Assembly: GCF_001570765.1 (NCBI RefSeq)
Contig: NZ_BCSH01000037.1
Coordinates: 23,254-87,253, forward strand
Reading direction: 5' to 3'
DNA: 64,000 bases
From: Nocardiopsis listeri NBRC 13360
Lineage (GTDB): Bacteria > Actinomycetota > Actinomycetes > Streptosporangiales > Streptosporangiaceae
Shown piece after piece: positions 25,425 through 32,268 of this stretch (position 1 is the first letter of the stretch; every line of letters starts with the position of its first letter). The translations under genes were made by a program, and so were the position numbers. Under the pieces are notes generated by a model. That model had not been told where the DNA came from. It did not search any database and saw nothing but the letters and a program-made list of their open reading frames with translations.

Positions 25425-28400
25425 GTGGATTTCGGCGTGCTTGGCCCCATTGCCGCGTGGTCGGACGGAAGATCCCTTCCGGTAGGTGGACCACGACAAC
25501 GTTGTGTCCTGGGCGTGCTCTTGGTATACGCCGGTCGAGAGGTCACTTTCGACCAATTGATCAGCTATCTGTGGAACGACGATCCACCTCGGACCGCACG
25601 CTCGGTGATCCAGGTACAGATCTCTCACCTGCGCCGTTCCTTTCCAGGGATGATCAAAACCACCTCCGGCGGCTACCTGGCCGACATCGACCCGGACCGT
25701 GTCGACCTGTACAGGTTCCGGCGACTTCGGGAGTCGGCGGAGGGCGTCGCCTCCCCGGAGACCATGACGCGGCTGGCCAAGGCCCTCGAATCCTGGCGTG
25801 GGGTCCCCTTCTCGGGGGTCGGGTCGGAACACCTCCTCTACTCGATCGTGTCCCCGCTGCTCGAAGAGCGCTGGGCGGCCGTGGCCGAGTGGGCCGACTG
25901 CGCGCTCGAACTGGGCCGGGTCAAAGAGGTGGTCGCCTACCTGACCCCCATCGCCCGGCAGGAGGAACTGCGGGAACGGATCCACCACCTCCTCATCACC
26001 GCCCTTTGGCGGAGTGGCGAACGGGCCGCCGCGCTGTCCGCCTACGAGGCGATCCGTTCCCGGCTCGCGGAGGAACTGGGGGTCGATCCGGACCCCGAAC
26101 TGATGGCCCTGCACACACAGATCCTGCGTGCGCACAGCGTCGAGAAGACACCGGCGAAGGGGTCCGGTGCGCTGGTGTTGAGCAGGGAGGACGGCTTCGT
26201 CGTCCGTAACGATCTGCCGCGGGACATCCCCGACTTCGCCGGTCGGGAGAGCTCCCTCACCCACATCCTGGACCTGGCCGCTCACGACGAGAAGCGGGCC
26301 AAGGTCTGCGTCATCACCGGGACCGGTGGGGTCGGCAAGACCACCGTGGCTGTTCGGGCGGGCCACGAACTGGCCGAGGAGTACACGGACGGGCAGCTGT
26401 TCATCGACCTCTACGGCTACACCCTGGACAAGGAGCCTCTGGACTCCCACACCGCCCTGGGAGCCTTGCTGCGCGCGGTGGGGGTGGACCCGAACGAGGT
26501 CCCCGAGTCCCTGGACGAGCGTTCCGCGCTGTGGCGGGCCACCCTCATGGGGCGACGGGTCCTGACGGTTCTCGACAACGCCGTCACCTACTCCCAGGTC
26601 GCCCCGCTCCTGGCCGCCTCCCCCGGATCACTGACACTGATCACCTCGCGCAACGACCTGTCGGGCCTCAGCGGAGCCCGGTACATCTCCCTGAACGTCC
26701 TGGAGAAGAAGTCCTCCCTGGAACTCTTCGCCCGTGTGCTGGGCGAGGACAAGGTCGCCCAGGAACCCGAACAGGCCCAAGAGGTCGCCAGGCTGTGCGG
26801 AGGTCTGCCCCTGGCCTTGAGGGTGGTGGCCGGACGGATGATGAGCCGGCCCCGGTGGACCTTCGCGCACGTGGTGCGGCGACTGAGCGAGCAGAACCGC
26901 CAGTTCCAGGAGCTTCAGGTGGACGGGCAGAGCGTCGAGTCGGCCATCGACCTCTCCTACCGCAGCCTCAACCCGGAGCTGCACCGGGCCTTCCTCCTGC
27001 TCGGCGCCGCCTTCGGCCGCAACATCGACCTTCACGGGGCCGCCACCATCCTCGCCCTCTCGCCGGTGGAGACCGACGAGGTGCTTCAGGACCTGGTGAG
27101 TGTCTGCCTGCTGGACGAACCCCACGCCGACGTCTATCGGTTCCACGACCTGATCCACGTCTTCGCCTCACAGAGAGGGAGGACGGACCTCGGGGTCATG
27201 GAGTTCGAACGCGCCCGACGAGCCCACGCCGACTACTTCACCGCGACCACCGATCGGGCGGCGGAACTTCTCGGCGGGCCACGTCACAGCGGTGAGAACC
27301 TCGTCAAGCCGTCTCGGTACAGCCCGGAACTGAACGACCGGGCCGAGGCCGAGGAATGGTTCGAGCTCCACCAGGACCACATCGCGGAGGTCGTCGAGTA
27401 CTTCGCCGCACAGGAACGCGCGGAGGAGGCTTGGCGACTCGCCGATGCGACCTGGAAGTTCTACACGATACGTGGCAGATCCGGGATGATCCTGTCCCTC
27501 CACGAACGTGTCCTCGCCGCCAACGACGGAAGCGGACACGAACGTGGACGCGCGGTCACCCTGATCGGGATGGGCATCGCCTACTACATCGCGGGTTCCT
27601 TCGATCGTTCCCTGGAGATGTTGACCGAGGCCAAGGACATCCTGGAGGTGGTCGAGGACGAGTGGGGCATGGTCCGGGCGCTCTCCAATCTCGCCATGGT
27701 CTACGAACGCGTGGGGAGGTTCCGGGAATCGGCCGAGGCGATCCAGGGGGTGTTGGCTCACGCGACGGCCACCGAGGATCCGAGGGTCGAATCCCTGCAG
27801 TGGGGGAACCTCGCGGTCCTGCGCCAGACCCTGGGCGAGCACGAAGAGGCGTTGCGTTGTGCCGAAAGAGCGCTCAAGACCCCCATGGGTGACTCCGACG
27901 AGGAGGGCCGGGCCTACGTGAAGCGGGTCATGGGCGAGGCGTGTGTGGGACTCCAACAGTACGATCGCGCGTTCGCGGACCTGGAGGAGGCACTGGAGCT
28001 GTCCACACGGCTTCAGCTGGTCGGGAACCTGATCTTCGTGCACAACTCGTTCGGAGCCGCGCACCGCGCCGTGGGAAGGTTCGAATCGGCCGTCGCCGCC
28101 CATGTGAAGGCCCTCGAACTGGCGGAGGAAAGCGGCGACCGAAGTGGCGACGCGGAGATCCTCACCGATTACGGGACGACCCTCAGCGTGACCGGCCGTT
28201 TCGACGAGGCCACGGAGGTCTTGGAGAAGGCTCTGGCCACCGCCGTCGAGCGGGACGAGCGCTACATCGCCGCTCGGGCCTCGCTCGCCCTGGGCCGGAT
28301 CCCCGAACCACTGGTGGCCCCGGGCCGGGCACGGGAACTGCTCACCGACGCCCTGCGGACCTTCGAGGAACTCGACCTGTCCGAGGCGGAGCAGGCGCGC

Positions 28401-28427
28401 GAGGCGCTCCGAGAGCTGGGCGGTTAG
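25425..28427 (+). CDS. AfsR-like SARP regulator (HTH-BTAD-NB-ARC-TPR)
   Basis: A 1000-residue regulator, almost the length of AfsR (993). It starts VDFGVLGPIAAWSDGRSLPV, the usual OmpR-type winged helix (about 1-90), followed by the BTAD domain (about 95-245). An NB-ARC ATPase (about 270-540) has the P-loop GTGGVGKTT near residue 297, then ITSRNDLSG and GGLPLALRV. Many tetratricopeptide repeats run from about 620 to the end. Such proteins bind direct repeats in promoters of secondary-metabolite genes and are tuned by nucleotide binding and phosphorylation. No biosynthetic cluster is adjacent, so it may be pleiotropic. Its stop overlaps the stop of the convergent oxygenase by four bases. Confidence 0.92.
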   Translation: MDFGVLGPIAAWSDGRSLPVGGPRQRCVLGVLLVYAGREVTFDQLISYLWNDDPPRTARSVIQVQISHLRRSFPGMIKTTSGGYLADIDPDRVDLYRFRRLRESAEGVASPETMTRLAKALESWRGVPFSGVGSEHLLYSIVSPLLEERWAAVAEWADCALELGRVKEVVAYLTPIARQEELRERIHHLLITALWRSGERAAALSAYEAIRSRLAEELGVDPDPELMALHTQILRAHSVEKTPAKGSGALVLSREDGFVVRNDLPRDIPDFAGRESSLTHILDLAAHDEKRAKVCVITGTGGVGKTTVAVRAGHELAEEYTDGQLFIDLYGYTLDKEPLDSHTALGALLRAVGVDPNEVPESLDERSALWRATLMGRRVLTVLDNAVTYSQVAPLLAASPGSLTLITSRNDLSGLSGARYISLNVLEKKSSLELFARVLGEDKVAQEPEQAQEVARLCGGLPLALRVVAGRMMSRPRWTFAHVVRRLSEQNRQFQELQVDGQSVESAIDLSYRSLNPELHRAFLLLGAAFGRNIDLHGAATILALSPVETDEVLQDLVSVCLLDEPHADVYRFHDLIHVFASQRGRTDLGVMEFERARRAHADYFTATTDRAAELLGGPRHSGENLVKPSRYSPELNDRAEAEEWFELHQDHIAEVVEYFAAQERAEEAWRLADATWKFYTIRGRSGMILSLHERVLAANDGSGHERGRAVTLIGMGIAYYIAGSFDRSLEMLTEAKDILEVVEDEWGMVRALSNLAMVYERVGRFRESAEAIQGVLAHATATEDPRVESLQWGNLAVLRQTLGEHEEALRCAERALKTPMGDSDEEGRAYVKRVMGEACVGLQQYDRAFADLEEALELSTRLQLVGNLIFVHNSFGAAHRAVGRFESAVAAHVKALELAEESGDRSGDAEILTDYGTTLSVTGRFDEATEVLEKALATAVERDERYIAARASLALGRIPEPLVAPGRARELLTDALRTFEELDLSEAEQAREALRELGG

Positions 28428-29251
28428 ACGAGTCGGCGGCCGTTCCGCCTTCGCTTCGTCCCCTTCGTCCCCGGGGCCTTCCAGCCCCCATGACGACGCA
28501 TCGACCGTAGGTACAGCTTCGATGGCAGGGTCCGTACCGGACGCGGGATCCTCGGATACACCGCCCTGGTCACCCGCATCAACCGGTCGAACCGGCGTTG
28601 CCTGGTGGCCGACCACGGAATGCCGAAGTCCCGACGTAGCCCCTCCGGCAGCAACCCACCGGTGAGGAAGCGCTGGGCGAAGGTGAGCGGCCACAGCAAT
28701 CGGTTCCGTGGCCGGAAGACCCCGTTGGCCAACTCGCGGGCGACCGGTCCGACATCGAGGCACGCGAGGCTCCGCTCCCAGTACGCCTCGAACTCCTCCG
28801 GGGTCGAGGGCCACGCCTCCTCCGGCAGGCCCAGCGCGGTGGCGTACACCGCGGCCTCCCCCAGGAACGCCTCCCGCTCGCCCGGCGTGAACTCGCCGAT
28901 GACGAGCTCGTGCAGCCGTTCCCCCGATCGATAGAGGGTCGCGCCGACCCACAACAGCAGGTCGGGGTCGAGCGCGTCGTAGCCGGGCCCGCGCACCTTG
29001 CGGTGCATGGCCCGCACGATCGCTTGGACCCGCGCGCGCTCCTCGTCCGTTCCCAGCGCCGTTCCGTACAGGTAGAACAGGGTGCCGCGCAGACGGTCGA
29101 GTGGACGGGACGTGAAGTCGCTGTGGTCGGACACGCCCTGGGCGACGGACGGGTGGGCGATCTGGAGCAGGATCGCGTAGCCGGCCCCGGCCAGGAGTCC
29201 GGACTCGGCCTGGACCCGGCGCAGCATCGATTGGTCGGACGATCGGTCCAT
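28424..29251 (-). CDS. MpaB/DUF2236-family oxygenase
   Basis: A 275-residue protein of the DUF2236 (MpaB, latex-clearing oxygenase-like) family. It starts MDRSSDQSMLRRVQAES, then AGAGYAILLQIAHPSVAQGV with the conserved His of the QIAHPxVA motif. A second histidine follows at RAMHRKV, and helical segments resemble heme-pocket helices of rubber oxygenase. Family members bind heme b and act as peroxygenases or oxygenases in specialised metabolism. The start at 29251 is set by a TACCAT box six bases upstream. The C-terminus is strongly basic. It converges on the AfsR-like gene. Confidence 0.82.
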   Translation of the reverse strand: MDRSSDQSMLRRVQAESGLLAGAGYAILLQIAHPSVAQGVSDHSDFTSRPLDRLRGTLFYLYGTALGTDEERARVQAIVRAMHRKVRGPGYDALDPDLLLWVGATLYRSGERLHELVIGEFTPGEREAFLGEAAVYATALGLPEEAWPSTPEEFEAYWERSLACLDVGPVARELANGVFRPRNRLLWPLTFAQRFLTGGLLPEGLRRDFGIPWSATRQRRFDRLMRVTRAVYPRIPRPVRTLPSKLYLRSMRRHGGWKAPGTKGTKRRRNGRRLV

Positions 29252-29257
29252 GTCTGG

Positions 29258-29263
29258 ATGGTA
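29258..29263 (-). promoter_or_regulatory. -10 box TACCAT (minus strand) for the leaderless oxygenase
   Basis: On the minus strand TACCAT ends six bases before the ATG at 29251. A TTGACC lies directly ahead of it, too close to be its -35 box. Confidence 0.5.
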
Positions 29264-29568
29264 GGTCAAGGTCCGGATCCGTAGGTGATGACGCGCGCGT
29301 CCCGAGGAGCGCCGGAGGCGACGGTTCCGAAGCGCGTCGTGACGAGGGTGAGGCAACTGTCACCTGAAGGTGAGGTCCACCCGAAATTCCGCATGACCGG
29401 GCGCCTGATCGGCTCCTCCTTGCTCCATACCGGCACCTGATCTGGAAGGTGTCTTTCCAGTTGGGACGTTCATGTCGTCCGGAACCCACCAGTACCAGCG
29501 GCCGGAACCGGTTCCTCCGTTTCGGTCCCGCCGAACGGCCCCGGAGCCGGCTCGGGCCAACAGGGGTC

Positions 29569-29597
29569 TTGACGGGCCGTGACGCTCTCTTTACCGT
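29569..29597 (+). promoter_or_regulatory. Promoter for the AA10 monooxygenase gene
   Basis: TTGACG and TACCGT are separated by exactly 17 bases, a good housekeeping-type promoter in the 520-base divergent gap. It would give a leader of about 170 bases. A small inverted repeat (CTGGAA/TTCCAG) around 29440-29460 could be an operator. I see no recognisable DasR or CebR site. Confidence 0.6.
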
Positions 29598-29771
29598 CTT
29601 CGACAACCGGGTGGAGGACTTTCCCGACCACCACGGGGCCGTTCTCGGCCGAGCCCGGAACCCACGGACTAACCGGCCGTGGGACCTCCGCCCGATCCCC
29701 TGGACCGGTGCCGGTCCGGGTCATCCCGCTACGACCCTCCGGGGTCGTGACCCCCAGGAAGGGCACGATTC

Positions 29772-30296
29772 ATGACCGTGCGCAGCAAGATCCGATCGAC
29801 CGCCGCCGTCGCCGCCGGAACCGCCCTGGTCTTCGGCCTCATGCCCGCGGGCACCGCCAGCGCCCACGGCTACATCTCCAACCCGCCCAGCCGGCAGGCC
29901 CAGTGCAACGCCGGGGTGGTCGAGTGCGGTCCCATCCAGTGGGAGCCGCAGAGCGTCGAGGGCCCCAAGGGCCTGATGGACTGTGCCGGAGGCAACGAGA
30001 TCTACGCCGAGCTCCGCGACGACGACTATGGCTGGGACGTCACCCCGGTCGGCACCACCGCCACCTTCGACTGGATCATCACGGCCAACCACTCCACCGC
30101 CACGTGGGAGTACTTCATCGACGGGGAGCTGGTCGCGAGCTTCGACGACGGTGGCGCCCAGCCGCCGGACTACTTCTCCCACGACGTCGACCTGTCCGGG
30201 TACAGCGGTGAACAGACCATCCTGGCCCGTTGGAACGTCGCCGACACCTCCAACGCGTTCTACAACTGCATCGACGTCAACGTCGGCGCCCTGTAA
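29772..30296 (+). CDS. Secreted AA10 lytic polysaccharide monooxygenase
   Basis: A 174-residue secreted copper enzyme. A signal peptide of 31 residues ends in TASA, directly before His32, which becomes the N-terminal His of the mature protein and the first ligand of the copper histidine brace (HGYISNPPSRQ). The second His is at about 107 (TANHSTATW), and the axial aromatic is near 163 (NAFYNCID). Four cysteines probably form two disulfides. The mature chain of about 143 residues is a single catalytic domain with no carbohydrate-binding module, among the smaller AA10 enzymes. It cleaves chitin or cellulose oxidatively outside the cell. Confidence 0.93.
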   Translation: MTVRSKIRSTAAVAAGTALVFGLMPAGTASAHGYISNPPSRQAQCNAGVVECGPIQWEPQSVEGPKGLMDCAGGNEIYAELRDDDYGWDVTPVGTTATFDWIITANHSTATWEYFIDGELVASFDDGGAQPPDYFSHDVDLSGYSGEQTILARWNVADTSNAFYNCIDVNVGAL

Positions 30297-30339
30297 CCTT
30301 CCGAGCCCGCCACCGAACCCCTGACCCCCGCGTTCCGAT

Positions 30340-30367
30340 CCGGTCCGGCCCGCCACGGCCGGACCGG
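30340..30367 (+). terminator. Terminator of the AA10 gene
   Basis: An 11-base-pair perfect stem (CCGGTCCGGCC and its complement) with a six-base loop, 43 bases after the stop codon. Confidence 0.75.
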
Positions 30368-30535
30368 CACGCGTTCCCCCACCCTTTGACGGGAGGCGGG
30401 GCCCGTGCTCACCCGAAGCGACGTGGGATCATGTGTCGGGTAAGTACTCGACCACGCCGGACGGACCCTCGGATCGGGCGGGGATCGCTCCGGCGGCTGA
30501 TCACCCAGAGCCGGTGGTGAAGGATCCCGGAGACG

Positions 30536-30567
30536 ACGAAAGCCGGTCCCGTGGGACCGGCCTTCGT
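30536..30567 (-). terminator. Terminator of tRNA-Pro
   Basis: A 15-base-pair stem with one mismatch and a two-base loop (opened in practice to four or more), directly downstream of the tRNA on the minus strand. It ends in TTTCGTCGTC, like the tRNA-Ser terminator. Confidence 0.8.
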
Positions 30568-30572
30568 GCTCG

Positions 30573-30646
30573 TCGGGGTGGCGGGATTTGAACCCACGAC
30601 CTCTTCGTCCCGAACGAAGCGCGCTGCCAAGCTGCGCTACACCCCG
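30573..30646 (-). tRNA. tRNA-Pro (anticodon CGG)
   Basis: The minus strand folds into a standard tRNA: acceptor CGGGGTG/CACCCCG with discriminator A, an anticodon stem CTTCG/CGAAG around TTCGGGA (anticodon CGG, reading CCG), and a T arm with GGTTCAAATCC. The CCA end is not encoded. The C1-G72 pair typical of bacterial tRNA-Pro is present. Confidence 0.95.
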
Positions 30647-30720
30647 AAGCAACATCCCCAAGTCTAGCGGACTCGGGGAGTGCTCGCGACGCGGTTCACG
30701 CCACACTGTTCCGGTGCGGG

Positions 30721-31641
30721 TCAGGGCCCCGGGACCAGGTCCAGCAGGGATGCCTCGGGGCGGCAGCAGAACCGCACCGGAGCGTACGGGGACGTGCCCA
30801 TGCCGCCGGAGACGTGCAGCCACGCCTTCCCGTACTCGTTCAGCCCCCAGGCCCGCTTGCGGTCGATCCCGCAGTTGGTCACCAGGGTCCCGTAGAACGG
30901 CAGGCACAACTGGCCGCCGTGGGTGTGTCCGGCCAACAGGAGCTGGTAGCCGTCGGCCTCGAACCGGTCCAGGTTGGCGGGTTCGGGTGAGTGCAGCACC
31001 CCCAGACGCAGGTCGGCGCTCGGGTCGGCCCGGCCGGCGATGGCGTCGTACCGGTCCAGCTTGATGTGCGAGTCGTGTACGCCACCCAAGGCCACGTCCA
31101 GCTCGCCGACCTTCAACGAACCCTTGTGGTTGTTCAGGTCCAGCCAACCCGACGCCGACATCGAAGCGCCCAACTCACGCCAGGGCAGGTCCGGCACCCG
31201 ACGCTTCCTGTAGTCGTTCTTACTGGTCCGCCACAGGTACCGCGCCGGGTTCTTCAGCTGTGGTGAGAACAGGTCGTTCGACCCGTACACGAACGCGCCG
31301 GGGCGGTCCAGGAGCGGCCCGAGCGCGTCGATGAACGGCTCCACGGCCTCCGGGTGCGCCAGGGAGTCGCCCGTGTTGATCACCAGGTCCGGCTCGTACC
31401 GTTCGAGTCCGCGGATCCAGTCGATCAGCATCTTCCGCCCGGGCGTCAGGTGCGCGTCCGACAGGTGCAGGATCCGCATCCGGGGGCTGCCGGCCGGCAA
31501 CAGGGGAAGTTCGTACCTGCGCAGCCGGAACCAGTTGCGTTCGATGACCGAGGCGTACCCCAGTCCGGCCACACCGACCGCGCCCGTGATCGCGGCCGTA
31601 CGCCCGATCCCGCGCAGAAGTCGTCTACCGTCCACGCTCAT
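30721..31641 (-). CDS. Membrane-anchored metallophosphoesterase
   Basis: A 306-residue calcineurin-like phosphoesterase with an N-terminal membrane anchor (about residues 12-32). Metal-site motifs are LSDAH, NTGDS and GHTHGG, with VLHSPEP for the fourth block. The usual GNHD block reads GSND, losing the Asn-His pair. The ATG follows AGGAGGG. Related proteins (YkuE/PhoD-like, and the one beside ponA2 in mycobacteria) act at the outer face of the membrane. It is divergent from the YqeY gene and near the PonA2-like PBP, a conserved actinobacterial arrangement as I recall. Confidence 0.87.
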   Translation of the reverse strand: MSVDGRRLLRGIGRTAAITGAVGVAGLGYASVIERNWFRLRRYELPLLPAGSPRMRILHLSDAHLTPGRKMLIDWIRGLERYEPDLVINTGDSLAHPEAVEPFIDALGPLLDRPGAFVYGSNDLFSPQLKNPARYLWRTSKNDYRKRRVPDLPWRELGASMSASGWLDLNNHKGSLKVGELDVALGGVHDSHIKLDRYDAIAGRADPSADLRLGVLHSPEPANLDRFEADGYQLLLAGHTHGGQLCLPFYGTLVTNCGIDRKRAWGLNEYGKAWLHVSGGMGTSPYAPVRFCCRPEASLLDLVPGP

Positions 31642-31727
31642 CCGGCCCTCCTCTTTCGTCGATCGATCGTCTCAGATCCGGAACCGTCCCGTGCGCAAAG
31701 CGTTGGTCCGCGCGGGAGTCACGGCAA

Positions 31728-31733
31728 TAGGAT
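31728..31733 (+). promoter_or_regulatory. -10 box TAGGAT for leaderless yqeY
   Basis: TAGGAT ends six bases before the ATG at 31740. There is no ribosome site. Confidence 0.55.
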
Positions 31734-31739
31734 CAGGTC

Positions 31740-32192
31740 ATGTCCGAACTCAAAGATCGCCTCAGGTCCGACCTCACCGCCTCGATGAAGGCGCGTGAGA
31801 AGGTGCGCACCGCGACCCTTCGCATGGTGCTCGCCGCCATCTCCACCGAGGAGGCGGCCGGTTCCACCCAACGTTCCCTGAGCGACGATGAGGTCACCAA
31901 GCTCCTGGTCCGTGAGACCAAGAAGCGCCGCGAGGCCGCCGAGGCCTTCGACAAGGGTGGTCGCGTCGACGACGCCGCCAACGAGCGCGCCGAGAGCGAG
32001 ATCCTTTCGGACTACCTGCCCAAGCCTCTCACCGACGAGGAGCTGTCCCAGCTGGTCGCCGCCGCGATCGCCGAGACCGGAGCCTCTGGGATGAAGGAGA
32101 TGGGCAAGGTCATGAAGGTGGTCAACTCGCAGGTCGCGGGCCGCGCCGACGGTGCTCGTGTGGCCGCGGAGGTCAAGAGCCGACTGGCCTGA
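31740..32192 (+). CDS. GatB/YqeY domain protein
   Basis: A 150-residue stand-alone YqeY protein, full length for the family. It has the helical N-terminal part (LKDRLRSDLTASMKAREKVRTATLR, core DLTASMKARE), then YLPKPLTDEEL and the C-terminal MGKVMKVVNSQVAGRADG, typical of the tRNA-binding tail of GatB. The family may influence tRNA amidation or stress tolerance, but the exact role is not established. It is convergent with the PBP gene across a strong hairpin. Confidence 0.93.
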   Translation: MSELKDRLRSDLTASMKAREKVRTATLRMVLAAISTEEAAGSTQRSLSDDEVTKLLVRETKKRREAAEAFDKGGRVDDAANERAESEILSDYLPKPLTDEELSQLVAAAIAETGASGMKEMGKVMKVVNSQVAGRADGARVAAEVKSRLA

Positions 32193-32210
32193 CGGACGGG
32201 CTCGAAGAAC

Positions 32211-32249
32211 GAAAGGGGGTGGGGTGACCAGGTCACCCCACCCCCTTTC
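32211..32249. terminator. Strong bidirectional terminator
   Basis: Nineteen-base perfect arms (GAAAGGGGGTGGGGTGACC and complement) around a single central base, so the real loop will be a few bases wider. It ends in CTTTCC on the plus strand and GTTC-side purines on the minus strand, between yqeY and the PBP gene. Confidence 0.9.
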
Positions 32250-32268
32250 CCGTGTGTTCGGACCCGCG

